DNA from: JAGLON01 sp041394985
GTDB taxonomy: Bacteria; Zixibacteria; MSB-5A5; GN15; JAAZOE01
Assembly (NCBI GenBank): GCA_041394985.1
Contig: JAWLBI010000001.1
Coordinates: forward strand, 2,666,001 to 2,730,000
Length of the DNA stretch: 64,000 nt
Direction of reading: 5' to 3'
Shown here: piece after piece, positions 35,918 to 48,918 of the stretch
Position numbering within the stretch: the first letter of the stretch is position 1
Layout of the letters: every line of letters begins with the position of its first letter
Position numbers and translations under genes: made by a program
Notes under the pieces: generated by a model
Databases searched by the model: none
Seen by the model: the letters and a program-made list of their open reading frames with translations, nothing else
Told to the model about the DNA's origin: nothing

Positions 35918-36520
35918 TTAGTTCTTATCCGGGACGATGAAAAACGTAAAGGCTAATCCAGCTGTCACATTGAATGAATCCAGCGAAAAATGCTCACCGT
36001 TTCGGAAATTCGTATACAATCCTTTTACAAATGGTCGAATCCGGCGAGTGATTCGCCATTCCAGTCCTCCCCCGAATTGGAGAAATTTCCTTTTACCATC
36101 CGCGTAATAACCATGTTGCCACATATCATGATAATCCAACTTAAGCCCTGTTTCAGCGATACCGGCGGCAATGGATAGGAATGGTCTCAGGACATGGTTT
36201 AAGTCATACAAAAACACTCTCGCCTCGATACTGAACATATCAATTTGTGAGTAGTCGCCCACTGATTGTACATATATGCGAACATTGTCCCTTTTCCAAT
36301 ATTTCTCATATTTTAAAAGAATTTCCAGGTGCGATGATCGTTCGATGCCCATCCCGATTCCGGCGAATCGCCCGGATTTGTTGTCGCTGAAATCATAGTA
36401 CCCTGTCTTGGCGACCCCGGGCCCGAATGACAATTGGAGATTGGTGCCTTCGCAGTTGTTTTTGGCGGCAATGAATCCACATGCGAGGAGCATGCACAGA
36501 ATGATGATAAATAGTTTCAT
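35918..36520 (-). CDS. Outer-membrane beta-barrel-like protein of unknown function
   Basis: A 200-aa protein with a signal peptide (MKLFIIILCMLLACGFIAA) and amphipathic strands through to 'FNVTAGLAFTFFIVPDKN'. Features such as 'FGPGVAKTGYYDFSDNKSG', 'GGGLEWRITRRIRPFVKG' and 'RPFLSIAAGIAETG' fit a porin-like barrel, with a short polar extension after the last strand. ATG after GGGAGGGGGAT. It is framed on both sides by the same 41-bp repeat, so it may belong to an accessory unit. Only weakly similar to the two barrel paralogues at 30.4-31.7 kb. Confidence 0.75.
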   Translation of the reverse strand: MKLFIIILCMLLACGFIAAKNNCEGTNLQLSFGPGVAKTGYYDFSDNKSGRFAGIGMGIERSSHLEILLKYEKYWKRDNVRIYVQSVGDYSQIDMFSIEARVFLYDLNHVLRPFLSIAAGIAETGLKLDYHDMWQHGYYADGKRKFLQFGGGLEWRITRRIRPFVKGLYTNFRNGEHFSLDSFNVTAGLAFTFFIVPDKN

Positions 36521-36605
36521 ATCCCCCTCCCAGATTGATATGACATATTATATATCTACCAATATGACGGGAGAGGTAATGGTTTTGTGCAATTTGTCTA
36601 TGAAG

Positions 36606-36769
36606 GGCGATTCGTGAATCGCCTTACGGACGGATGTTTGTGCATTTGTTCAGGCGGGCCCCCACCCTCGCCCGAAGACGGCCATCGGATGGGCCACCCG
36701 CCCGTGGGCGGCAGATGTCCACATCTGCCCAGGGAATTCACTCGGTGTATCCCAAGGCTTTGCCTTGGG
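36606..36769. repeat. Intergenic composite repeat block 2
   Basis: Three perfect palindromes stand close together: GGCGATTC-GT-GAATCGCC (36606-36623), GGCAGATGTCCACATCTGCC (36710-36729) and CCCAAGGC-TTT-GCCTTGGG (36751-36769). The 41-bp direct repeat of block 1 lies among them (36660-36700). The gap 36521-36846 has no convincing gene. Confidence 0.8.
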
Positions 36770-36846
36770 AAAATCAAACGCGGCGGTTCGGCTACTGATA
36801 ACTATGTCCTTGACATTCAATGCACGCTACTATTACTTGGCGCATG

Positions 36847-37416
36847 CTTCCTGAGTACTTTGCTATTATCGGGGCCGTCATCGGTTCGCTTGGCGGCTAT
36901 TATTATCTGTATGAGACCTTCGTCGGCAAGGCTCAACCCAACCGCATTACGTGGCTGCTTTGGGGAATTTTCCCGATGGTCATCTTTGCTGCGCAAAAGG
37001 CGCAGGGCATCGAGGAGCTGGCGTGGACGTCGTTTATCGCCGGTTTCACGCCATTTGTAGTTGTCGCGGCATCATATATCAATAAAAAAGCCTATTGGAA
37101 GAGCCATCCTCGCGATTATTACCTGATGGTGGCTGCGATCGTCGGTATCATCCTCTGGGCTGTAACGGACAATCCGAATTATGCCCTATTATTAGCGCTA
37201 ATCGCTGATATCCTGGCGAGCATTCCGACCTTTATCAAGGCATATCAGTATCCTCGATCAGAGAGCTGGGTAGCCTATACCATCAGTACAGTCGGTTTCG
37301 GAATCAGTTTTTTCTCGGTTCAGACCTTTGACTTGGAAAACGCCGCATTTGTGGCGTATTTGTTTATCATGAATATAACTCTGGCATTATTGGCCTCCCG
37401 CGGCAGGAAACAATAA
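36847..37416 (+). CDS. Integral membrane protein, about six helices, PQ-loop-like
   Basis: A 190-aa membrane protein. The ATG at 36847 places the start three residues before the first helix ('YFAIIGAVIGSLGGYYYLYETF'); an in-frame ATG at 36820 is possible, and neither has a good ribosome site. The segment 'GKAQPNRITWLLWGIFPMVIFAAQ' and its later counterpart 'PRSESWVAYTISTVGFGIS' resemble the repeated units of PQ-loop/SWEET-like proteins, with Pro at helix starts. The transported substrate, if any, is unknown. It sits between repeat blocks. Confidence 0.75.
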   Translation, partial: LPEYFAIIGAVIGSLGGYYYLYETFVGKAQPNRITWLLWGIFPMVIFAAQKAQGIEELAWTSFIAGFTPFVVVAASYINKKAYWKSHPRDYYLMVAAIVGIILWAVTDNPNYALLLALIADILASIPTFIKAYQYPRSESWVAYTISTVGFGISFFSVQTFDLENAAFVAYLFIMNITLALLASRGRKQ

Positions 37417-37442
37417 CGGGGCTGCATATTCCAGTTAGATGT

Positions 37443-37480
37443 AGATATCTAATCCCACCCCTAAGAAGGGTTGGGGCACC
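37443..37480. repeat. Inverted copy of the 38-bp repeat unit of block 1
   Basis: AGATATCTAATCCC...GGTTGGGGCACC is the reverse complement, with about three mismatches, of 35793-35830. The rest of the gap 37417-37611 is AT-rich with no gene. Confidence 0.8.
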
Positions 37481-37611
37481 GGGGCACCATGGAAATGCCG
37501 TAGGCGACCACGATTAATTTGTTGTTTTTATCGAGTTTGGTAATATATTTTTACAATATAAGTATTAAATCTCAGAAAACAGATTCTTGTCTAATATAGG
37601 TATCGCCTAAA

Positions 37612-38439
37612 ATGAGCATATGGGTATATAAAGATTTCACCTCAGTATTTAATCCACCAATTCGCTATAAACGCCTGACCCCGAGACCATCTAAACAATG
37701 CCCGGCATGCGAAACTTCTCTTATCTTATTGGGACAAAAGCTACTAACAACTAAAATCGGTCGCGAAGTACATATAGAAGTCTGGGTCTGCCAAACATGC
37801 GGCTGGTGGAGTATTGGTCATCATTATGCATTCGATTACATTGACAATGGTGAAGAATGGACACATTATGGTGCAGGTTTTGCCCATGGATCACTTAAGA
37901 ACCTTGATCTTTCCGATATCAGACAACCCTTAGAGGAAGTATCGCGTTATTTAATGGCCAAAAACAATTCTATTGGAGCCGTTAATCCACGTTTGGCTGA
38001 GGAAGTGGTTGCCTCAGTCTTTCAAAATCTTGGCTATCGAATCGAACTAACTCCATTGGTCGGGGACGACGGAATTGATGTTTACATTCTTAACAATGAC
38101 AAAAGGGAAATAGGTATTCAAGTTAAACGATGGAATCATAGAGTCAGTGTAGAACCAATCAGGGCATTTCTCGGCGCTTTAATGCTTAAAAAGCTTACAA
38201 AAGGGATATTGATTGCCACAGGTGGTTTCACTTCTGGGGCCGAAAAGACTGCCGCCCTGGCCACAAATTTAGGCTTTTCCAATATAAAACTAAGGGATAG
38301 TTCATGGCTTCTAGATACTTTAAAACTCACACAAAGAAATTGTTATGAAGATATGGATGATCCTGATGCACCATTTCATTACTTACTTAACAATGCTCAC
38401 AAAATTCCTGCTTGGGACATGCATAAGCAATTCGATTGA
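37612..38439 (+). CDS. Mrr-like restriction endonuclease-fold protein with N-terminal zinc ribbon
   Basis: A 275-aa probable DNA endonuclease. The N-terminal half has a four-Cys zinc ribbon (C30-P-A-C33 and C60-Q-T-C63). The C-terminal half has the Mrr-type PD-(D/E)XK core: the helix Glu in 'NPRLAEEVVASVFQNLGY' (E130/E131), 'GDDGIDVYI' with D156, and 'EIGIQVKRW' with Q170-x-K172. Such enzymes cut modified or foreign DNA. No methyltransferase or specificity partner is nearby, so it may be a solitary type IV-like enzyme. The gene is clearly more AT-rich than its neighbours (many AAA, ATA and TTA codons), which hints at recent acquisition. It lies between the repeat patch and the rRNA operon. 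Confidence 0.85.
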   Translation: MSIWVYKDFTSVFNPPIRYKRLTPRPSKQCPACETSLILLGQKLLTTKIGREVHIEVWVCQTCGWWSIGHHYAFDYIDNGEEWTHYGAGFAHGSLKNLDLSDIRQPLEEVSRYLMAKNNSIGAVNPRLAEEVVASVFQNLGYRIELTPLVGDDGIDVYILNNDKREIGIQVKRWNHRVSVEPIRAFLGALMLKKLTKGILIATGGFTSGAEKTAALATNLGFSNIKLRDSSWLLDTLKLTQRNCYEDMDDPDAPFHYLLNNAHKIPAWDMHKQFD

Positions 38440-38543
38440 TTTATTATATATATGGAAATTTAAAAATCGGATGGACCACCCCATACGAATTATTGTGCTG
38501 AACGTCTCATCCCAATTCTCAGAATGTTTAGGGCCCAAAATAC

Positions 38544-38575
38544 AAAAAAACCCCGTTATTGCTAACGGGGTTTTC
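38544..38575. terminator. Terminator shared by the Mrr-like gene and the rRNA operon
   Basis: AAAAAAA-CCCCGTTA-TTGC-TAACGGGG-TTTT. On the - strand it ends in seven T just after the 5S gene, fitting an rrn terminator. Confidence 0.85.
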
Positions 38576-38584
38576 TATTTTTAA

Positions 38585-38700
<116 letters not shown>

Positions 38701-38813
38701 ATTTAATTTATAACTAACATATTGTTGCAAGCGAGCAAGCAAATTTTGTGAGACCAAGCAGTAACAAGTATTGACTTGTTTGATTTCTCACCTCTCGTCT
38801 GGCGAAATTTTAA

Positions 38814-41816
<3,003 letters not shown>

Positions 41817-41879
41817 AAAATCAATCAACTCGATACATCGTTACTGTAGCTTGTTTCTCACAATGAAGATGCTTGCTAT

Positions 41880-41936
41880 CATATGAAATGCAGTATTTCA
41901 TATGAGCTTGCAACAATATGAAGTTGTCAAAGAACG
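41880..41936 (-). promoter_or_regulatory. 23S leader hairpin and spacer boxA
   Basis: A perfect 10-bp inverted repeat CATATGAAAT / ATTTCATATG (41880-41904) and, on the - strand, CGTTCTTTGACA (boxA-type antitermination site, 41925-41936) lie between tRNA-Ala and 23S. Confidence 0.65.
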
Positions 41937-41977
41937 ATAAATCTATAACAAAGACTTAATAGCCTTATTCGTCATTC

Positions 41978-42050
41978 TGGAGATGATCGGGCTCGAACCG
42001 ACGACCCTCGGCTTGCAAAGCCGATGCTCTCCCAGCTGAGCTACATCCCC
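41978..42050 (-). tRNA. tRNA-Ala (TGC)
   Basis: On the - strand a full cloverleaf starts GGGGATGTAGCTCAGCTGGG. It has anticodon TGC in CTTTGCAAG, a GGTTCGAGCCC T-loop region, and ends in ATCTCCA. It is in the 16S-23S spacer. Confidence 0.97.
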
Positions 42051-42059
42051 ATAAAAAAA

Positions 42060-42133
42060 TGGGCCTAGGTGGATTTGAACCACCGACCTCGCGCTTATCA
42101 GGCGCGCGCTCTAACCAACTGAGCTATAAGCCC
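42060..42133 (-). tRNA. tRNA-Ile (GAT)
   Basis: On the - strand a full cloverleaf starts GGGCTTATAGCTCAGTTGG, with anticodon GAT in CCTGATAAG and a T arm GGTTCAAATCC, ending AGGCCCA. It is first in the 16S-23S spacer. Confidence 0.97.
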
Positions 42134-42256
42134 ATGATGCCGAGGAAACGCCCGACAACGCGGACAAAATTTTTTATCGTTACATAATATGCGCCGACCA
42201 AATGTCGATCAAACTGATCGACCTAGGTACTCATCGTGAGATGAGTCCTACTCCTT

Positions 42257-43809
<1,553 letters not shown>

Positions 43810-43980
43810 TTTTTATTTGATTATTATCTAATCACAAAAACAACGGTAGTTTGCGCTCATTTACGAGACACTACTAATTAGTTGTTCGAAATGGAATTGT
43901 GGGCAGAAACATTATCTTGCGACAATGCCCCGCCAAAACAGTTCTTCTCGACATTTGGTCATTTGGCACATACTATTGAT

Positions 43981-43993
43981 TTTTCAAAGAACT
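43981..43993 (-). promoter_or_regulatory. boxA antitermination site in the rRNA leader
   Basis: On the - strand AGTTCTTTGAAAA lies about 170 bp before 16S and downstream of both promoters. It matches the bacterial boxA pattern and the copy in the 16S-23S spacer. Confidence 0.65.
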
Positions 43994-44035
43994 CTTGACA
44001 AAAATTGCCGACATTTTTTGTGCCGGCAGATTTGC

Positions 44036-44064
44036 ATTATACCTTGTGATGTACGGCTTGTCAA
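44036..44064 (-). promoter_or_regulatory. rRNA promoter P2, perfect sigma-70 consensus
   Basis: On the - strand TTGACA (44059-44064), 17 bp, TATAAT (44036-44041). Both hexamers are perfect. Confidence 0.85.
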
Positions 44065-44145
44065 GAGATTTTTTTAACTTTTTCTGCCTGTTCAAAGCTG
44101 CTCAATCTCTTGAGTATAAGCGCCCTATCATCTCATCGGCATGTG

Positions 44146-44174
44146 ACTATAATACTTTACCCGGAGGATGTCAA
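44146..44174 (-). promoter_or_regulatory. rRNA promoter P1
   Basis: On the - strand TTGACA (44169-44174), 17 bp, TATAGT (44146-44151), 110 bp upstream of P2. This gives the classical tandem rrn promoter layout. The stretch 44175-44520 upstream is AT-rich and shows no gene. Confidence 0.8.
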
Positions 44175-44520
44175 GCGATTTTACCGCACGAAATGAAAAA
44201 AAGTGCAATTTTTTTTCACCCCTCCCTCCAAACCGAATAAAATGCGCGTATAGTACCGCCACACAACATCTTACAAGGCTCTCCCCGCGGCCCATCTCAG
44301 CCCATTCCCGCCTCATTCTCCATTATTTTTGCAATTCTTTGCAAAAAAACATTTGACCGCCTCTGACTTTATCGAGCAATCCGGGAAGCCTGAAATATCA
44401 CCCCCTCAGCCGAGCAAAACTCGCCGATTTCTACTCATGAAAAATTAATGGACCAACAAGTACATAATAATATCTTACATAGACAATCATATCCATCTAC
44501 CGTGTTAGTATCATGCAAAT

Positions 44521-44556
44521 AAAAACGCCGGCGAACACGAGGACCCGCCGGCGTAT
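44521..44556 (-). terminator. Terminator of the M16C gene
   Basis: On the - strand ACGCCGGCG-GGTCCTCGTGTT-CGCCGGCGT followed by TTTT, about 20 bp after the stop. Confidence 0.8.
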
Positions 44557-44574
44557 ATTGTGCATTGCACAGTA

Positions 44575-47500
44575 TTACTCGGTAATCCAGAAATCTCTTG
44601 GATACAGTTGATATACTTCCTGTTTCCCCTCAGTCGATTCAATATACTTCGACAGGCTCTCGAACTGCGAGGGCGGTCCGATGATGAAATAATTACCGTC
44701 CGAATTATCCTTCAAATCTCCGCCGTATCCGATGAGTACTTTGCCGTAAATGAATTTCATACGGTCATGCAACTGATCATAGAGGTTCTCCGTCGAACGC
44801 AGTTGTAAAATGCGCTGCCGGAATCCTGATACCAGGTCAGGCGTGATACCGTCGGCGAGATTGTTCGCCATGGATACCGCGCGGCTTTCATAGCTGTTCG
44901 ATCCGCGATTACCGACGAACGCCTGGGCTATTGCATATTCTGCAAGCTTCGGATCCCTCGGCGCATTTTCAAGTTCATTAACGACGAAACGCATCGTCGT
45001 GGCCAGATCGGGGCACCGCTCGGCATAATAGACGATTCTGCCGCTCGTTTCACTCGAGCGCAATCCATTCGAATAGGCCAGCCCGGCGCTCCATGTTTTC
45101 ATGAACATCGAATGCGCTCCTCCCCCGCCGTACAATCGAGCAGCGACATAATCGAGCAGCATACTCGGATCGGTCGTCGAAAGGTTGGCGCAGTCGGCCG
45201 TATACACGAAGACGCCATTCCTTGTATTGTCATTGATCAGACCGACATATGTCGGCGGTTCCTTCAGGTCAGAACGGCTTTTCACCCGATCCAGCACCAC
45301 CGGAGCCTCGGCATATGTCGCGGGAACGGCAGGCGCCGCATCCATGGCGGCGACAAACGATTCGAAACGGGGCAGGATGTCCTTGCGATTCGCCTCACTG
45401 GAAACAACGTACATACGGGCGTTATCTTTGTGGCGCAGCAAGGCAAGCGTTTCCGAAATTTCCTGCAACACTTTTTCCGGTTTGACCAGCAGATCGTTTT
45501 TCATCTGCGTGCACAAATATGCCCAATCGCCGTCCGCATTATCTTCAGGAATTGTGGGCATGGTCGCAGCAAGGTCACCGAGCGCCTCGATAATGATATC
45601 CTGTGCATCGGCAGAGGCATCGAGGTAATGGCGCGCAAAGGCACCGAAGGAACCGGCTGTATGTGATGCGGGATCGGTCGATGTGAACGTATCGGCAAAC
45701 GCAACCAGCGCATCTTTCGATTTGCCGGCGGCTCCCGATGCGAGTTCATCGAACAGTGACTGGACTTCGGTTGAGACATCCGAATTGTCCACCGACATCA
45801 GACGCCATTTTATCCGATGCATGAAATGTTCCTGCGTCAGGAAGCAGTAGCCGGCCAGAAGCAGCGGATCGTTTTGATAGCGATAGCTGTTTGCCGGGCC
45901 CTGTACCCAGCTCTCTTCGCTTCTGGACATACGATTGCGGTAACTCTGAATATTATCGTCGACGACATCGCGAATGCGCTGGAGGTTTGCCTCATCAAGA
46001 TACGGCGAGAATAATCCCGCCTGCATCCAGTCGACAGCTCGGATATTTTCCTCCGGGTTACTGCCTGATCCCTCGACCATTAATTCGACCCGGCCCGTCG
46101 TCGGATTGGATGAAATATATCCGCCGAGACCGAGCACCTCGTTCTTCAGGCGATCGTCCAGTTCCGCGAACGTAACCACTTCGCCGTCTTTATGGACACC
46201 GACTTCCGTGATTAAGTCGGACAGGAGCGGGACATATATCAGTTTATCCTGAGGAACGACACGAAGATTCAACGCTATTCCGAAAGACAGCGATGTCATA
46301 CTGTTGAAGGTTGAAGCAACCAATGGCACGGTCCCGCCAACGGTGAGTACATTATAATCGAGATTATCATCGAAGGTCATCGGCGGCTGATCCAGGAATT
46401 TCGGCATCGGAATTTTCGCCGTCTCATCCTCGATTACTTTCGTGTTGGCATCGTACTCCTCTTTATAAAGCGCGATCGCCTCGCTGTCGGATGTCACGTT
46501 GAACTTCGTCTTGAGAGATTCCAGATAATTATCGAGGCGCTGTTCCTTTTCCTCAACCGCCTGGGTGAGAAGTGACGGCTTGGCCTTGCAGCCTGCGCCA
46601 TACGGCAACTTTTCAGTCAGACCGCATTTCCCGACCAGGCCAGTCCAGATATTCTCATCCTTGTTCAATTCTGCCAGAATATCATTGTAGAGATCTTTCA
46701 TGACCATTGACTTGCGGAATCCCGGAAATGCCTCCAAATCTTTTATCAGGCCATACCAGCCGCCGCCTCCGCCGCCTCTCAAACCGAATCCCGGGGGCGA
46801 GTTCAAATAGTTCTCCAATGATTTAATCGACTGATTGACATTGCTGAGGCCCCGGGCATTGAAATCCTTCAATTCCTTAGAACCGGCCGGGTAATTCATT
46901 ACGACTTTCAATTCATCGATGATCATCTGGCGAATGGATTTGAGCTGTGCCTCAGTGATGACATCCGGGTTGACATTGGAAAGCCCGATACTGACGACAT
47001 TGCCGATTTCCTTATCAACGCCGGCCCAGACACGATTGGCGCCCAGATCGACGACTCGGGTATCGGAATTAATGAATTTGTTATACAGATTCGACGTCTG
47101 CGTTCCGCCGAAACAACTCATGAAAATACTCAGCAGTGCGCGATCTTTTACGCTCAAATCGAGATCCGCCGGCCAATAATACGCGATATTCCCCGGTTCG
47201 TTTTCATTTGCCCCCGGATAATATGTCATGGCTATCGTTCCCGGTTCTGCGGACGGCTCAGGCTTCGGCAGAACAACCGTTGTGCGCTCGATATTGCCCT
47301 CAATGCCGGAGGTGTCGAGCTCTTTGAGTATAACATCGGTTTTCGCAAGCAAATCATCGTGAGTAATATCGTCGGGATACGTGACGATCATGCCCATATT
47401 ATTCAACTGATATCTCTTATTGTGGAAGACACGCAGGTCATCCGGTGTCATTTGTCTGATGGCGGCCGGAATGCCTCCGGAATTATTCGACATCGGATGA

Positions 47501-48147
47501 TCGGTTCCATAAACCATATTGTCGAGTGCGCCGTACAAGTGATACCAGTGCTTTTCGAAGGTGCTGACCATTTCGGTGTACACGGTCCCTTTCTCATCGA
47601 GACTCATCTCTCCGGAGGCCGGATTGACGGCGATTCCCATATTGCATACCTCGCGCCGGATTTCCTCGTCCGAAAAATTCGGATGCAGGAGGGCGTCGAG
47701 TTTTTCCTTGAGCAGTACGAAATAGATATCATTACCGCCTTCGGAACTGAACGGGTAGGCGGTATAGAGCTGCGATGTATAGGCTGTGCTGCTGCCCAGC
47801 GACATATCTTCGAGCGAGGCAACATAGCGGCCCTTGCTTCCCTTGCCGAGGAGCAGGTGCTCACATGTGTGCGGTTCACCCATATCGTCTTCAGGCGGCG
47901 AGTTGACCCACATAAACGCCTGAGGAACGGACTGTAACTGAAACATGTCCATGGTGAAACCAGTCTTGAGGTGGAGCATACGGGCGCCCATCAATTCTCC
48001 GCGACCGTTTTCGTACACGCATTCGACGGCAAAGCCATGGAGGACATCGCCTTCTTTCAGATTGTCATACCAGTTTCCGGCCATTGCGGCTCCCCCCATG
48101 GATAACAGGGCAATCACGGCGAGACAAACACACAACCGATACAGCAT
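44575..48147 (-). CDS. Exported M16C-like zinc peptidase (presequence-protease type)
   Basis: A 1190-aa metallopeptidase with two joined M16 halves, like PreP/falcilysin-type M16C enzymes that degrade oligopeptides in a closed chamber. The inverted zinc motif is H93-T-C-E96-H97 in 'EPHTCEHLLLGKGSKGR', followed by 'SSTAYTSQLYTAYPFSSEGG', typical of the family. 'IRREVCNMGI' lies about 77 residues on and carries the distal glutamate. A signal peptide (MLYRLCVCLAVIALLSMGGAAMA) shows it is exported, unlike the mitochondrial and plastid family members. It is longer than usual for the family (about 970-1000). Start after AAGGGAAG. It is a single-gene unit with its own terminator. Confidence 0.9.
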   Translation of the reverse strand: MLYRLCVCLAVIALLSMGGAAMAGNWYDNLKEGDVLHGFAVECVYENGRGELMGARMLHLKTGFTMDMFQLQSVPQAFMWVNSPPEDDMGEPHTCEHLLLGKGSKGRYVASLEDMSLGSSTAYTSQLYTAYPFSSEGGNDIYFVLLKEKLDALLHPNFSDEEIRREVCNMGIAVNPASGEMSLDEKGTVYTEMVSTFEKHWYHLYGALDNMVYGTDHPMSNNSGGIPAAIRQMTPDDLRVFHNKRYQLNNMGMIVTYPDDITHDDLLAKTDVILKELDTSGIEGNIERTTVVLPKPEPSAEPGTIAMTYYPGANENEPGNIAYYWPADLDLSVKDRALLSIFMSCFGGTQTSNLYNKFINSDTRVVDLGANRVWAGVDKEIGNVVSIGLSNVNPDVITEAQLKSIRQMIIDELKVVMNYPAGSKELKDFNARGLSNVNQSIKSLENYLNSPPGFGLRGGGGGGWYGLIKDLEAFPGFRKSMVMKDLYNDILAELNKDENIWTGLVGKCGLTEKLPYGAGCKAKPSLLTQAVEEKEQRLDNYLESLKTKFNVTSDSEAIALYKEEYDANTKVIEDETAKIPMPKFLDQPPMTFDDNLDYNVLTVGGTVPLVASTFNSMTSLSFGIALNLRVVPQDKLIYVPLLSDLITEVGVHKDGEVVTFAELDDRLKNEVLGLGGYISSNPTTGRVELMVEGSGSNPEENIRAVDWMQAGLFSPYLDEANLQRIRDVVDDNIQSYRNRMSRSEESWVQGPANSYRYQNDPLLLAGYCFLTQEHFMHRIKWRLMSVDNSDVSTEVQSLFDELASGAAGKSKDALVAFADTFTSTDPASHTAGSFGAFARHYLDASADAQDIIIEALGDLAATMPTIPEDNADGDWAYLCTQMKNDLLVKPEKVLQEISETLALLRHKDNARMYVVSSEANRKDILPRFESFVAAMDAAPAVPATYAEAPVVLDRVKSRSDLKEPPTYVGLINDNTRNGVFVYTADCANLSTTDPSMLLDYVAARLYGGGGAHSMFMKTWSAGLAYSNGLRSSETSGRIVYYAERCPDLATTMRFVVNELENAPRDPKLAEYAIAQAFVGNRGSNSYESRAVSMANNLADGITPDLVSGFRQRILQLRSTENLYDQLHDRMKFIYGKVLIGYGGDLKDNSDGNYFIIGPPSQFESLSKYIESTEGKQEVYQLYPRDFWITE

Positions 48148-48277
48148 AGTCTTCCCTTTTCTTGTATATCATAGTTATATTTAATTCATACTCACGAGGG
48201 TCCAAAGCGGGCCACATATTATAGTCATACGACGGCACAATATATATTGTTACGATACAAAGATAAAGAGGGGGCAC

Positions 48278-48306
48278 AAAAAAAAGGCGGCCCGAAAGCC
48301 GCCTTG
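48278..48306 (-). terminator. Terminator of the rubrerythrin-like gene
   Basis: On the - strand GGCGGC-TTTCGG-GCCGCC followed by TTTTTTTT. Confidence 0.8.
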
Positions 48307-48323
48307 TGATAATTATCTACCAA

Positions 48324-48818
48324 TTACCAGATATATCCGGTGCCACGGAACTTGGCATCAGAGGTAATGACTTTGAAAAGCGCCAGGACGTGTTTCTTTT
48401 CGGCGTCAATTATTTCCTGCAATTGCGGGCTCTCTCCGAGAACATCCATCATCGCCTGATAATATTGCAGTGTCGATTTTTCGAAATTCAGAGCGTGCCC
48501 GAGGGCCTGGGCCGCATCCGTAATCTTATCGGCGTTGTCGGTGAAATCCTCCTTGCGGAAATGAGTCGAAATAACCGTGGCGCGAAGGAACTGATATTTC
48601 TCGTAATCCTGTTGCAGTTTATCATCTTCGGGCGTTTTTTCGAGGATTTTCTTAAACAGGACCTCATGCGATTTTTCGTCCTTTACCAGGCGGCCGAAAA
48701 TCTCCTTGAGTTCCGGGTCATTGGCAAATTTACGCTCCATGCGAGTATAATAGTCGGCGCCAAGTTGCTCGGTAATAACGGCCAGCTCGACGGCTTTGCG
48801 TAGGGTGAGTTTTTCCAT
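48324..48818 (-). CDS. Rubrerythrin-like ferritin-fold diiron protein
   Basis: A 164-aa four-helix-bundle protein. The start at 48818 follows AGAGGT; an ATG eight codons upstream has no ribosome site. Iron-ligand patterns are repeated in two helix pairs: 'LAVITEQLGADYYTRM' with 'DEKSHEVLFKKIL' (ExxH), and 'FEKSTLQYYQAMMDV' with 'AEKKHVLALFKVI' (ExxH). No C-terminal rubredoxin domain is present. Such proteins reduce peroxide or store iron and protect anaerobes or microaerophiles from oxygen. The exact activity is unknown. Confidence 0.85.
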   Translation of the reverse strand: MEKLTLRKAVELAVITEQLGADYYTRMERKFANDPELKEIFGRLVKDEKSHEVLFKKILEKTPEDDKLQQDYEKYQFLRATVISTHFRKEDFTDNADKITDAAQALGHALNFEKSTLQYYQAMMDVLGESPQLQEIIDAEKKHVLALFKVITSDAKFRGTGYIW

Positions 48819-48918
48819 GCGATCTACCTCTATAGTTTCCATTTTATGTTACATAAACTGCACCAATATAGGATAATCCGGCAGAAAGCGTAAGCGTTTT
48901 TTGGAGAAATCAGTCGGG

